Source of the DNA: CAZDQL01 sp964507325
GTDB lineage: Bacteria > Planctomycetota > UBA1135 > GCA-002686595
Assembly (NCBI GenBank): GCA_964507325.1
Contig: CAZDQL010000033.1
Location: 1-59,082, forward strand
DNA: 59,082 nt
Reading direction: 5' to 3'
Below the pieces are notes generated by a model. The model ran no database searches, had not been told where the DNA came from, and saw only the letters and a list, made by a program, of their open reading frames with translations. Shown piece by piece: positions 52,651 through 59,082 of this stretch (position 1 is the first letter of the stretch; every line of letters begins with the position of its first letter). A program made the position numbers and the translations under genes.

Positions 52651-54080
52651 GACTGGTGCCGCACGAGGCGTTCCAGGACCCCCCGCAGCACCCGCGGATC
52701 CCCGCGCCCCCCGCTGGCCGCCAGCGCCGCGCCGACCAGTGCGTCCAGCGCGCGCCCCCGGCCGGCGAGCAGCGCCTCGACGGCGTCGGGGCGGCTCTCG
52801 ATCGCTGCCCGGCACCAGGCTGCGACCTCGTCCTCCGCCGCGGGCTCCGAGAGCCCGAGCTCCGCCATCAGCTCGGCGGGCTCCCCCCCGCTGGAGAGCA
52901 TCCTGTCGAAGACGCGCCGCGCCCCGTCGGGACTCAGGCGGCCCTCGCGCACCAGACCCAGGAGCGCCGCCAGGTCGAGGGGACGGAAGGGGAGCTGGTC
53001 GACGGTGTCCACGGGACGACCGGGATCCGCCAGGGCGCGCAGGAGCTCGTTGGTCGTCCAGTTGGCCGCCGTCTTGGGGGACGCGCCGGCCCGCACCACC
53101 CCCTCGAACCAGTCCGCGAGGGTTCGCTCGCCGGTCAGGACGCCGGCGTCGTAGGGGGAGAGCCCGAGCTCCGTCACGAAGCGCGCGCGACGCTCGGCGG
53201 GGAGCTCACCGAGGCGCGCGCGCTCCTCCTCCACCAGCGCCGGATCCAGCCGCAGCGCCGGCAGGTCCGGCTCGGCCAGGTAGCGGTAGTCGCGGGCGTC
53301 CTCCTTGGTGCGCATCGGCGCCGTGCGACCGCCGGCCGCGTCGAAGAGGCGCGTCTCCTGCACGACCGCCGTGCCCGCCTCCAGCAGGGCGATCTGCCGC
53401 GCGCTCTCCTCCTCGATGGCGGCCTCCACGTGACGGAAGGAGTTCAGGTTCTTGATCTCCACCTTGGTGCCGGGGGGCGCCCCCGGCCGCCGCACCGAGA
53501 CGTTGACGTCGCAACGCAGCTCCCCCTTGGCCATCTCGCAGTGGGAGGCCCCGATCCAACGCAGGATCTCGCGCAGGCTCCTCAGGGAGTCGCCCGCCTC
53601 CCGCGCGCTGCGCAGCTCCGGCTCGCCGACGATCTCGAGCAGCGCGATCCCGGCGCGGTTCAGATCGACCAGGGTGACCAGGTGGCCGCGATCGTGCAGG
53701 GCCTTGCCCGCGTCCTCCTCCAGGTGCATGCGCGTCAGGGCGAGGGAGTGGCCCTCCGGCATCGGCATCGCCCCACCGCGGGCGTAGGGCTCCTCGTACT
53801 GGGTGATCTGAAAGCCCTTGGGCAGGTCCGGGTAGAAGTAGTGCTTGCGCGCGAAGCGGCTCTCGGGGACGAGCTCGGCCCCGAGGGCCAGGGCCGCGCG
53901 TACGGCGAGACGCACCGCCTCAGCGTTCAGGACCGGTAGCGCGCCGGGTTGACCGGTGCAGACGGGACAGGCGACGGAGTTGGGGGCCGTGCCGAAGGTC
54001 GTGGGACAGGCGCAGAAGAGCTTGGTGCGGGTCGCGAGCTGCGCGTGCACCTCGAGGCCGATCACCGTCTCCCAGCTCAC
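52647..54080 (-). CDS. gatB: Aspartyl/glutamyl-tRNA amidotransferase subunit B
   Basis: GatB binds mischarged Glu-tRNA-Gln or Asp-tRNA-Asn and activates the amide acceptor. GTG 54080 gives 477 residues and overlaps the gatA stop. It begins WETVIGLEVHAQL, has the zinc cysteines in FCACPTTFG and ACPVCTGQPG, and carries FYPDLPKGFQITQYEEP, LNRAGIALLEIVGEPE and EIKNLNSFRHVEAAIE. The C-terminal YqeY-like helical tRNA-binding region ends at VLERLVRHQS. The unit is transcribed gatC-gatA-gatB. Assignment is secure. Confidence 0.95.
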   Translation of the reverse strand: MSWETVIGLEVHAQLATRTKLFCACPTTFGTAPNSVACPVCTGQPGALPVLNAEAVRLAVRAALALGAELVPESRFARKHYFYPDLPKGFQITQYEEPYARGGAMPMPEGHSLALTRMHLEEDAGKALHDRGHLVTLVDLNRAGIALLEIVGEPELRSAREAGDSLRSLREILRWIGASHCEMAKGELRCDVNVSVRRPGAPPGTKVEIKNLNSFRHVEAAIEEESARQIALLEAGTAVVQETRLFDAAGGRTAPMRTKEDARDYRYLAEPDLPALRLDPALVEEERARLGELPAERRARFVTELGLSPYDAGVLTGERTLADWFEGVVRAGASPKTAANWTTNELLRALADPGRPVDTVDQLPFRPLDLAALLGLVREGRLSPDGARRVFDRMLSSGGEPAELMAELGLSEPAAEDEVAAWCRAAIESRPDAVEALLAGRGRALDALVGAALAASGGRGDPRVLRGVLERLVRHQS

Positions 54081-55501
54081 GCCAGCGCCTCCCACTCGCG
54101 CGCCACCGCCAGCGCCAGGGCGTCGGCGAAGGGGGGCGCGGTGAGCTGCAGGCCGACCGGCAGCTCGACCCCCTCGCGGGTGACGCTGCCGCAGGGCACG
54201 CTGACCGCCGGCAATCCCGCCAGGCTCTGCGGCACCGTGCAGAGGTCGGAGGCGTACATCGCCAGCGGATCGCCGACGCGCTCCCCCAGGGGGAAAGCGG
54301 GCCCCGGCGAGGTGGGGCCGAGCAGCAGCTCGACCTCCGTGAAGGCGTGGGCGAGCTCGTCCGCGATCCGCCGCCGCACGCGCAGGGCGTGCTCGTACCA
54401 GGCCTGGCGGTGGCCTTCCGAGGCCACGAAGGTGCCGAGCAGGACGCGGCGGCGCACCTCCGCTCCGAACCCCGCGCTGCGCCCCGCGGCGATCGCGCCG
54501 GCCAGACTCCCGTCCCCGTCGCTGCGCGGCCCGTAGCGCATCCCGTCGTAGCGCGCCAGGTTGCTGGAGGCCTCGGCGGTCGCCACCACGTAGTAGGTGG
54601 CGAGTGCCTGGCGCAAGCTGGGCAGGGCGACGCGCTCCACGCGGCACCCCGCCTGGGCCAGGCGCTCCGCCGCCCGCTCGATCCGCTCGCGCACGTCGTC
54701 GTCCACGCCCTCCCCGAGCGCCTCTTCGATCACGCCCACCGCGAGTCCGTCGAGTCGCATGCGGCGGGGGACCGGCTCCAGGGCTGGGAGGTCGACGTGG
54801 GTCGCGTCGCGCTCGTCGGGCTCGGAGAGGAGCGACGCCACCAAGGACAGATCCTCGCAGTCGCCGGCGATCGGGCTGACCTGGTCCAGGGAGGAGGCGA
54901 AGGCCACCAACCCGTAGCGCGAGACGCGCCCGTAGGTCGGTTTCCAGGCGCACACCCCGCACAGGGCCGCGGGCTGGCGCGCCGAGCCGCCGGTGTCGGA
55001 GCCGAGGGCGATCGGCACCAGACCCGCCGCCACCGCCGCCGCGCTCCCCCCCGAGCTGCCTCCCGGCGTGCGGCTGGGGTCGACGGGGTGGCGGGTCACT
55101 CCGTGGCAGGAGTGCTCGGTGGAGGAGCCCATGCCGAACTCGTCCATGTTCGCGAGCCCCAGCGGAATGGCGCCCGCGTCGAGCAGGCGCTGCACCGCGC
55201 TGGCCGTGTAGGGCGCGCTCCAACCGGCGAGGACCTGCGAGGCGCAGTCGACCGGCGCTCCCTCCAGACAGAGGTTGGCCTTGAGGGCGAGGGGCACCCC
55301 CGCCAGCGGCCCCGGATCCTCACCGCGCGCGCGCCGCGCGTCGAGCGCCGCCGCGCGCTCCAGGGCGCCCTCGCCGTCGACGTGCACGAAGGCCGACAGG
55401 CTCGCGTCCCGCTCGTCGACGCGCGCCAGCGCTTCCCGGGTCACCTCGACCGCGGAGCGCTCTCCGCTGCGCACGAGGGAGGCGATGTCGCGGGCGCTCA
55501 T
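54077..55501 (-). CDS. gatA: Aspartyl/glutamyl-tRNA amidotransferase subunit A
   Basis: This amidase-signature glutaminase generates ammonia for GatB. It has 474 residues. The catalytic Lys74 is in LALKANLC, the cis-Ser in TPGGSSGGSAAA (about 149) and the nucleophilic Ser173 in GSDTGGSARQPA, giving a complete Ser-cisSer-Lys triad. VGLQLTAPPF is near the C-terminus. It overlaps gatC upstream (ATGA) and gatB downstream. Presence of GatCAB implies that at least one of Gln-tRNA and Asn-tRNA is made indirectly. Confidence 0.96.
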   Translation of the reverse strand: MSARDIASLVRSGERSAVEVTREALARVDERDASLSAFVHVDGEGALERAAALDARRARGEDPGPLAGVPLALKANLCLEGAPVDCASQVLAGWSAPYTASAVQRLLDAGAIPLGLANMDEFGMGSSTEHSCHGVTRHPVDPSRTPGGSSGGSAAAVAAGLVPIALGSDTGGSARQPAALCGVCAWKPTYGRVSRYGLVAFASSLDQVSPIAGDCEDLSLVASLLSEPDERDATHVDLPALEPVPRRMRLDGLAVGVIEEALGEGVDDDVRERIERAAERLAQAGCRVERVALPSLRQALATYYVVATAEASSNLARYDGMRYGPRSDGDGSLAGAIAAGRSAGFGAEVRRRVLLGTFVASEGHRQAWYEHALRVRRRIADELAHAFTEVELLLGPTSPGPAFPLGERVGDPLAMYASDLCTVPQSLAGLPAVSVPCGSVTREGVELPVGLQLTAPPFADALALAVAREWEALA

Positions 55502-55842
55502 TCGTCCGGCGGAGGAAAGGCCCGCGGGAGGCGGTAGCAGTCCTCCTGGACCTCGGGCGCGCGCGCGAGCAGGGAGGCGCTCCCGTCAGATGCGCGCGGC
55601 TCGTCCTCGCGGGTCGCGTCGGCGGGGGCGTAGGGGTAGGGCGGCGACGGCCCGTGCAGGAGCGGCTCGACCCCTGCGACCGCCACGCCGCGCAGCCCCT
55701 GGAACGCCTCCAGGATCGCGTCGAGCTCCGGCGCCAGAGCCGCCGCCTCCGCCTCGCTCACCTCGAGGTGCGCGAGGGCCGCCGCGTCGAGCACGCGCTT
55801 CAGGGCCGGGTCGTCGGATCGCAATGGGAGATCCCGTCGCAC
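55498..55842 (-). CDS. gatC: Aspartyl/glutamyl-tRNA amidotransferase subunit C
   Basis: GatC is the small stabilising subunit that wraps around GatA and GatB. The helical motif LAHLEVSEAEAAALAPELDA and ILEAFQGLRGVAVAGVEPLL matches GatC. GTG 55842 gives 114 residues, close to the usual 95-100. A TTG at 55824 or a start as far up as 55917 is possible because no ribosome-binding site is clear. It is upstream of and overlapping gatA. The N-terminus is uncertain; the identity is well supported by order. Confidence 0.85.
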   Translation of the reverse strand: MRRDLPLRSDDPALKRVLDAAALAHLEVSEAEAAALAPELDAILEAFQGLRGVAVAGVEPLLHGPSPPYPYAPADATREDEPRASDGSASLLARAPEVQEDCYRLPRAFPPPDE

Positions 55843-55932
55843 GGGGCGCGGAGGGTAGCACCAGGACGTAGGGGTGGTCACGGAGCCCCTTCGCCTTGCA
55901 CCTCGCCTCCGCACCACCTAGGTTCCCCCCCC

Positions 55933-56562
55933 ATGCGCGTCGCCTTGCCCATCGCGGTCGAGGAGGGTCTCTTCGGCACCCCCGACTGGACGGTCCTGGG
56001 ATTGGTCTCCGCCATCGTCGGAGCCTTCCTGATCGCCAACGCGACCCTCTTCGAGCACCCCCGGCGCCTCGTCTCCCGTTACTTCGGGCGCGCCACGGGG
56101 CGACTGCAGTCGGTGCGCGAGTACGTCTACAACCGGGTGCAGACGACCCTCGGCTTCACCTTCCTGCTGGTGGGTTTCGCGCTGCAGCTCGCCGGTCGCT
56201 ACCAGGAGGAGGCGCTCGGGGAGGAACCCCTCTCGATGGCCTGGGTGGGGGTGGTCGTGGTCGCGGCGGTGGGGTTGCTCTTCATCGGCTGGTGGTGGTC
56301 CCTGTGGGCCTTCCGCCGCTACGTGCGCGAGTACTTCACCCAGAACCCGGTCGACCTGGAGGGCGAGCCGGTGACCGCCCGCGAGCTGGGGGAGCTCTTC
56401 GCGATCGAGTCCGACGAGGAGGACACCGTCGAGAGCTACGCGGCGCGCGTACGCGCACGGGCGGGGCTGCCGAAGCGGGGTGTCGAGATTCCTCCGGAGG
56501 AGGAGGAGCCCGAGGAAGAGGGTTTCGAGCCGACCCTGGAGATGGAGCGGCCCGAGGGATAG
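55933..56562 (+). CDS. Small multi-pass membrane protein of unknown function
   Basis: This 209-residue protein has three hydrophobic segments: about 19-38 (TVLGLVSAIVGAFLIANATL), 69-85 and 105-129 (VGVVVVAAVGLLFIGWWWSL). A cytoplasmic acidic C-terminus ends in EEEEPEEE-like runs. A basic loop (RRLVSRYFGRATGRLQSVRE) lies between helices 1 and 2. I do not recognise the family. It is divergent from gatC across 90 bases and followed by comF at 49 bases. Confidence 0.62.
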   Translation: MRVALPIAVEEGLFGTPDWTVLGLVSAIVGAFLIANATLFEHPRRLVSRYFGRATGRLQSVREYVYNRVQTTLGFTFLLVGFALQLAGRYQEEALGEEPLSMAWVGVVVVAAVGLLFIGWWWSLWAFRRYVREYFTQNPVDLEGEPVTARELGELFAIESDEEDTVESYAARVRARAGLPKRGVEIPPEEEEPEEEGFEPTLEMERPEG

Positions 56563-56611
56563 GGACCCGCCGCGGGCGCAACCCGCGAGCCTCCGGCGCG
56601 GTCCGAGGGGC

Positions 56612-57361
56612 GTGAGCGCCTTCCTCGACCTCGTCGACGCCGTCTTCCCGCGCGCCTGCCGCCTCTGCGGCGGCGTCGCCGAGGACGGGTTGGCCTGCGA
56701 GGAGCACGCCCTGCCGGAGCGGCCCGATGGCGCGCGCTGCGGGCGCTGCGCCTCGCTCCTGCCCGTGGGGCTCCCCGACGGGTTTCCCTGCGCGAGCTGT
56801 CGCCGGAGCCCGCCCCGCTACGCCCGCGTCGTCGCCCTGGCGGACTACCGCGACGACGCCGGAGCCCGCCAGTGGATCCTGGCCCTCAAGCACGGCAGGC
56901 GGCGCGATCTGGCCGAGCCCCTGGGGGCGCTCCTCGCCCAGCGCCTGGCGGAGGTCCCCGGTGCCGAGGGAGCCTGGCTCGTCCCCGTTCCCCTGCACCC
57001 GCTGCGGCGCTGGGAGCGCGGCTACGACCAGGCCGCCCTGCTCGCCGCCGCCGTCGCGCGGCGCAGCGGTCTCCCCCTGCGGCGCGCCGTCGTGCGCGTG
57101 CGGCACACCGCGGTGCAGGGCGCCCCTGGAGCACCCTCGCGGCGCGCCAACCTGCGCGGCGCCTTCGCCGTCGACCCCGACCGGGCGGCGGGGATCGCAG
57201 GACGCGAGGTGTGGCTGGTCGACGACGTGACGACTTCCGGGGCGACCGCGGAGGAGGGGGCGGCCGTCCTGCGCCGCGCGGGGGCGCGCAGCGTGTCGGT
57301 CCTCTGCCTCGCCCGGGCGGCGGGAGTGGACGGAGTGGGGGGGCGCGGTGGAAACTCTTGA
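56612..57361 (+). CDS. ComF-family phosphoribosyltransferase-like protein
   Basis: This 249-residue protein has an N-terminal zinc-finger-like region: CRLCGG (about 15), then CGRC and CASCRRSP. A type I phosphoribosyltransferase domain follows, with PRPP-binding loop EVWLVDDVTTSGATAEEGA near 200. It matches ComF/GntX proteins, implicated in DNA uptake during transformation in some bacteria but present widely with unclear function. The start is GTG 56612. Its last base, the A of TGA, is the first base of the foldback element. A link with the type IV pilus genes elsewhere in the window (competence) is possible but unproven. Confidence 0.88.
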   Translation: MSAFLDLVDAVFPRACRLCGGVAEDGLACEEHALPERPDGARCGRCASLLPVGLPDGFPCASCRRSPPRYARVVALADYRDDAGARQWILALKHGRRRDLAEPLGALLAQRLAEVPGAEGAWLVPVPLHPLRRWERGYDQAALLAAAVARRSGLPLRRAVVRVRHTAVQGAPGAPSRRANLRGAFAVDPDRAAGIAGREVWLVDDVTTSGATAEEGAAVLRRAGARSVSVLCLARAAGVDGVGGRGGNS

Positions 57362-57523
57362 GTGGTGTGATTCACCCTGTTGGGGCATTCTGATCGGCCC
57401 CTGCGCGCCCGCTGCGGCGTTGCCGCTCCTCCGAGACTCACAGCGGAGTCGCCTCGTCGCGGCGCCTTGCAGCGAACGCGCACTGGCCGACCAGAATGCC
57501 CCAACAGGGTGAACCACACCACT
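57361..57523. repeat. 163-bp foldback (MITE-like) element with 39-bp arms
   Basis: Arm 57361-57399 is complementary to arm 57485-57523 at 37 of 39 positions, the exceptions being two A-C mismatches. The 85-base interior continues the pairing (GCGCG/CGCGC, CGCTGC/GCAGCG, CTCCG/CGGAG), so almost the whole element can fold back. It has no coding capacity, starts on the comF stop and ends 3 bases before the larC ATG. The first 13 bases recur at 21788-21800. It could be a MITE, a REP/BIME-like repeat or an unusually large leader hairpin for larC. Confidence 0.75.
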
Positions 57524-57526
57524 AAG

Positions 57527-58735
57527 ATGACCACGCTCCTGATCGAGCCCACTGGCGGGATCGCGGGGGACATGCTGCTGGCGGCCCTCCTCGACCTCGA
57601 CGATCCGCGCTTCACCCTGGATCACCTGCGGGAGCTGGGGGAGGAGCTCGTCCCCGGGGAAGCGCGCCTCGAAGTCCGCTTCGTCGAACGCGCCTCGATC
57701 CGCTGCCGCCTGCTGAGCGTGACCACCGGCGAGAGCGGCACGCCTCCCCACCGCCGCCTCGCCGACCTCCAGGAGCTCTTGGAGCGCTCCACCCTCTCCG
57801 AGCGTGCTCGCCAGCGCGCCGGCGACGTGCTCCTCGCCCTGGCCCGCGCGGAAGCGAACGTGCACGGGATCGAGGTGGAGGAGGTGCACTTCCACGAGGT
57901 CGGAGCCGTGGACACCCTGATCGACGTCGCGGGTGTCGCGTCGGCCTGCGAACGCTTGGGGGTCGAACGCCTGCTCGCCACCCCGCCGCTCCTGGGTTCC
58001 GGCACGGTGCGCTGCGCCCACGGCGAGCTGCCCGTGCCCGCTCCCGCGGTCTGCGAACTGCTGCGCGGTTGGGCGACGCGGCACGGAGGGGACGGAGAGC
58101 GCACCACGCCCACCGGCGCCGCCCTCTTGACCGCTCTGTGCGAGCCGGTGGGGGGGGAGACTCCTCTAGTCGCAGAAGCGATCGGTTACGGCGCCGGCGC
58201 GCGGGAGACGGTCGAAGGTCCCCCGAACCTGGTGCGCGTGCAGCTCGCCTCCACAGCACGGCGCGGCGAGCGTGCGGAAGCCTGGCTGCTCGAGTTCAAC
58301 CTCGACGACATGCCCCCCGAGGAGGTGGGCCACGCCGTCGGAGCCCTGCGCGCGGCGGGGGCCCTCGAGGTGTGGACCGCGCCGGTGCAGATGAAGAAGG
58401 ATCGCCCGGGCACGGTGGTCTGCGCCCTGGGGCGGGAGGTGCAGCGCGCAGCGCTCGAGCAAGTGGCCTTCGACTGGACGACGACCCTCGGCGTGCGTTG
58501 GACGCGCTTGGAGCGCGCCGAGTGCGATCGCGACCAGGTGACGGTCGAGGCCCATGGCCACCCGGTGCGCGTCAAGCTGCGCAAGCGCCCCACCCACCCC
58601 GACTCGCCCCCCTTCGGCGAACGCGACCTCTTCCCCGAGCACGACGACCTCGCCGCCGTCGCGGAGGCCACCGGACACAGCCTGCGGGAGCTGCGCCGCA
58701 CTGCGATCGAGGCCGCGATGCAGGCGCTCTGCTAG
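57527..58735 (+). CDS. larC: LarC-like nickel-pincer cofactor nickel insertase
   Basis: LarC inserts nickel into pyridinium-3,5-bisthiocarboxylic acid mononucleotide, giving the pincer cofactor of lactate racemase and related enzymes. The 402-residue protein opens LLIEPTGGIAGDMLLAALLD. It has VHFHEVGAVDTLIDVAG, TPTGAALL, GYGAGARETVEGPPNLVRV and a C-terminal domain with LEFNLDDMPPEEVGHAV and KKDRPGTVVCAL, all LarC hallmarks. It is one continuous frame, unlike the programmed-frameshift LarC1/LarC2 of Lactobacillus. No larA, larB or larE is nearby. The ATG is 4 bases from the foldback element, so its translation may depend on opening that hairpin. Confidence 0.9.
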   Translation: MTTLLIEPTGGIAGDMLLAALLDLDDPRFTLDHLRELGEELVPGEARLEVRFVERASIRCRLLSVTTGESGTPPHRRLADLQELLERSTLSERARQRAGDVLLALARAEANVHGIEVEEVHFHEVGAVDTLIDVAGVASACERLGVERLLATPPLLGSGTVRCAHGELPVPAPAVCELLRGWATRHGGDGERTTPTGAALLTALCEPVGGETPLVAEAIGYGAGARETVEGPPNLVRVQLASTARRGERAEAWLLEFNLDDMPPEEVGHAVGALRAAGALEVWTAPVQMKKDRPGTVVCALGREVQRAALEQVAFDWTTTLGVRWTRLERAECDRDQVTVEAHGHPVRVKLRKRPTHPDSPPFGERDLFPEHDDLAAVAEATGHSLRELRRTAIEAAMQALC

Positions 58736-58763
58736 GGTTGTCTCAACGCGGGCTCTTGCCAAC

Positions 58764-58791
58764 TTGACGGGTAGGGGAGCCGTTCTAGCCT
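58764..58791 (+). promoter_or_regulatory. Putative sigma-70 promoter of the terminal small-ORF operon
   Basis: TTGACG (58764-58769), a 16-base spacer and TAGCCT (58786-58791) lie 48 bases before the ATG at 58840. This is the best -35 match in the intergenic regions inspected. Confidence 0.5.
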
Positions 58792-58827
58792 CGGGTTAGG
58801 ACCTGTCAGCGCCGCGGCCCGTATCTT

Positions 58828-58835
58828 GGAGGAGG
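58828..58835 (+). promoter_or_regulatory. Strong ribosome-binding site of the 50-codon ORF
   Basis: GGAGGAGG ends 4 bases before ATG 58840. Its strength is a main argument that this short ORF is translated. Confidence 0.65.
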
Positions 58836-58839
58836 TCCC

Positions 58840-58992
58840 ATGCGCGCTCTTCTCGTTTCCTCCAAGTCGCAACCCGAGGCCTGCCAGGGCTTCCTGCACC
58901 TGCGCACGAACGACCCCGGCACGGCGAACGGACCGGTGCACCTCCTGGTGAGCGACTACGACAGCGGGATCCGTCTCTTTGGAGAAGAGTGA
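58840..58992 (+). CDS. 50-residue small protein of unknown function
   Basis: Evidence for translation is the strong GGAGGAGG site, a promoter-like sequence upstream and ATGA overlap with the next gene's start. The product starts MRALLVSSKSQPEACQGF, has no transmembrane segment and ends RLFGEE. A motif HLLVSDYDSGIRLF looks like a beta-hairpin. I do not recognise a family. It might be a leader or coupling peptide, or a small folded protein working with the exported protein encoded next. Confidence 0.55.
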   Translation: MRALLVSSKSQPEACQGFLHLRTNDPGTANGPVHLLVSDYDSGIRLFGEE

Positions 58993-59082
58993 TGGGTACC
59001 GTCGCAAGCACCCTGGTTCACGCGTCCCGGCTCGCGATCCTGGTGGCCCTGGTGGCCTGGGGAGACCCGGGGTTGGCGCAAG
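58992..59082 (+). CDS. Exported protein, 5' fragment cut by window end
   Basis: Only 30 codons are present. ATG overlaps the preceding TGA (ATGA). The peptide begins MGTVASTLVHASRLAILVAL and continues VAWGDPGLAQ. It is a Sec signal peptide with a likely AQ cleavage end. The body lies beyond the window, so function cannot be inferred. Confidence 0.6.
   Translation, partial: MGTVASTLVHASRLAILVALVAWGDPGLAQ

Overview
The window is about 70% G+C bacterial chromosome with Gram-negative features: lipoproteins with lipoboxes, an OmpA-type peptidoglycan-binding lipoprotein, a secretin, a beta-barrel-like exported protein and GatCAB. Three traits recall Planctomycetota: a HEAT-repeat/von Willebrand factor A protein, a TPR-CHAT giant protein, and a Rho with a long basic insert. 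Placement in a high-GC planctomycete lineage is an inference without a marker-gene tree. No prophage, transposase, rRNA or CRISPR array was seen. Most of the window is tightly packed core genome, with many ATGA/GTGA start-stop overlaps.

Layout. 1-10.4 kb: a membrane-anchored HTH protein, an OmpA lipoprotein, an FGE-sulfatase-domain lipoprotein overlapping rsmA/ksgA, a structured 438-base leader, then dnaG-rpoD, a GT39-like membrane protein fused to TPRs, and a coiled-coil zinc-ribbon protein. 10.4-19.6 kb: an exported barrel-like protein, a TIGR01212 radical SAM protein, selB, a 1137-residue acidic repeat protein, and a HEAT-VWA protein. 19.7-26.3 kb: tRNA-Pro(CGG), rho, and a four-gene GldA/GldF/GldG-like ABC cluster ending in a DUF4340 protein. 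26.3-35 kb: a type IV pilus/type II secretion locus (pseudopilin, PilM, PilN, PilO, PilP-like, secretin, PilB/GspE, PilC/GspF, second pseudopilin). 35-39.1 kb, minus strand: NUDIX hydrolase, GT4 glycosyltransferase and a fused Gfo/Idh/MocA-epimerase. 39.4-42.4 kb: guaB-guaA. 42.5-45.9 kb: a TPR-CHAT protease. 46-49.6 kb: peroxiredoxin-SOD, a CDF transporter, a 2Fe-2S ferredoxin and an Rrf2 regulator. 50-52.4 kb: an unknown exported protein and a second GT39-like protein. 52.6-55.8 kb, minus strand: gatC-gatA-gatB. 55.9-59 kb: an unknown membrane protein, comF, larC, a 50-codon small ORF and the start of an exported protein.

How the genes work together. dnaG-rpoD is the replication/transcription initiation pair. 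PilM-N-O-P form the inner-membrane platform, the secretin the outer-membrane channel, PilB and PilC the motor and platform, and the two pseudopilins the fibre subunits. guaB and guaA make GMP from IMP. The peroxiredoxin and superoxide dismutase form a two-step defence against oxygen radicals. GatCAB supplies Gln-tRNA and/or Asn-tRNA by amidation.

The most unusual items are: a 163-bp foldback element with 39-bp arms between comF and larC; a second 199-bp inverted repeat with structured interior between a glycosyltransferase and gatB; an in-frame TAA separating PilM and PilN although coding-like sequence continues through it; a pseudopilin with a duplicated globular domain; three exact-period 84-residue repeats and two Sm-like C-terminal units in the acidic protein; a fused oxidoreductase-epimerase; and a nested hairpin in the dnaG leader.
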